A stretch of 14,896 nt of DNA, taken from the NCBI GenBank assembly GCA_946482345.1, contig CAMLRJ010000030.1, positions 1-14,896 on the forward strand. The letters run 5' to 3'. Numbering within the stretch: position 1 is the stretch's first letter; each line of letters begins with the position of its first letter. The translations under genes were made by a program, and so were the position numbers. Shown here piece after piece: positions 14,537-14,896 of the stretch. Source of the DNA: an uncultured Cellvibrio sp. (GTDB lineage Bacteria; Pseudomonadota; Gammaproteobacteria; Pseudomonadales; Cellvibrionaceae). The notes under the pieces are model-generated. The model had not been told where the DNA came from. It saw only the letters and a list, made by a program, of their open reading frames with translations, and made no database searches.

Positions 14537-14896
14537 ATGAAGTCCTTCAAAACCAAGCCTGATTTCTCCAATGTCTTGAAAAACCTTTCAGTTGATCAAT
14601 TCACGGTAGATGACCTGACAAAGGCCTATTTAAATAGCCCTGACACTATTCATCAATCCAAAAAAGCTGCCCGGCAATTCGTTTACCGAAATATGCAACG
14701 CATGATGGACACTGGTGATCTTGTGAGACTACCGGTTACTCAGGGGTGGCCACAGTACACACTCACAGAACAATTTCACTCAAGAAATTCTCCGCTAAAA
14801 ATAAAAAATGAAACGCAATCACCAGCAATTGAAAAACCAGATTCATCGCACCACTTAAAGGAAAGATTAAATCAATACAAGTTAGACATGTTGACG
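14537..14896 (+). CDS. Winged-helix-like protein of unknown function (partial, runs off window)
   Basis: A frame opens at ATG 14537 and stays open for 120 codons to the window end. The first ~80 residues look like a winged helix: VDQFTVDDLTKAYL (19-32), a basic helix SKKAARQFVYRNMQRMMDTG, then a wing-like DLVRLPVTQGWPQYTLTEQF. A polar linker and a charged helix (LKERLNQYKLDML) follow. This suggests a DNA-binding or DNA-associated protein, but I do not recognise the family and assign no function. The ribosome-binding site is weak. It is divergent from the XRE gene across 65 bases carrying the shared operator, so the two likely form one regulated pair. The C-terminus is not in view. Confidence 0.7.
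   Translation, partial: MKSFKTKPDFSNVLKNLSVDQFTVDDLTKAYLNSPDTIHQSKKAARQFVYRNMQRMMDTGDLVRLPVTQGWPQYTLTEQFHSRNSPLKIKNETQSPAIEKPDSSHHLKERLNQYKLDMLT

Overview
The window looks like chromosomal DNA of a moderately AT-rich, nitrate-respiring gammaproteobacterium. The reasons are the close match of the Nar proteins to enterobacterial/pseudomonad NarGHJI, a flavin-dependent tryptophan-halogenase-like protein next to an FG-GAP protein (common in marine or polysaccharide-degrading Cellvibrio-like groups), and NarL-type operators. Genus assignment is a guess. No rRNA, tRNA, CRISPR array or insertion sequence was recognised.

Layout. Positions 1-1714 hold a flavin-dependent halogenase on the plus strand, behind an AT-rich leader with a perfect 14-bp inverted repeat. 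Positions 1879 to about 3255 hold a secreted monohaem cytochrome c/VCBS (FG-GAP) protein, also plus. At about 3256-3261 its sequence stops abruptly and joins, tail to tail, the 3' part of a minus-strand ytfE/ric gene. Both genes lack their C-terminal ends, and each open frame runs on into the antisense of the other. From 3789 up to 11376 the minus strand carries one respiratory operon, transcribed in the order narG-narH-narJ-narI-ppiC-ytfE. It encodes the membrane-bound quinol:nitrate oxidoreductase (NarGHI), its chaperone NarJ, a cytoplasmic parvulin, and the (truncated) nitrosative-stress iron-repair protein.

Upstream of narG (11380-11625) is a control region. It contains a perfect 7-2-7 NarL/NarP operator, a perfect IHF consensus and a second NarL heptamer cluster, in an order that recalls the enterobacterial narG promoter. 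No canonical FNR/ANR box was found. A rho-independent terminator (11626-11651) separates it from a minus-strand CBS-pair protein. The CBS gene is divergent from a narX-type nitrate/nitrite sensor kinase (12308-14167, plus). No narL response regulator follows narX; instead there is a small XRE repressor-like gene (minus) divergent from a winged-helix-like protein that runs off the window end. A perfect TTGTCTC-N7-GAGACAA operator lies in the 65-bp gap between that pair and overlaps a good sigma70 promoter.

Working together: NarX would sense nitrate/nitrite and, through a NarL encoded elsewhere, act on the narG operator. NarGHI reduces nitrate with quinol electrons, and the parvulin and YtfE would support enzyme maturation and repair. 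The most notable anomaly is the double 3' truncation at about 3258, which is either a real microhomology deletion/rearrangement or an assembly chimera.
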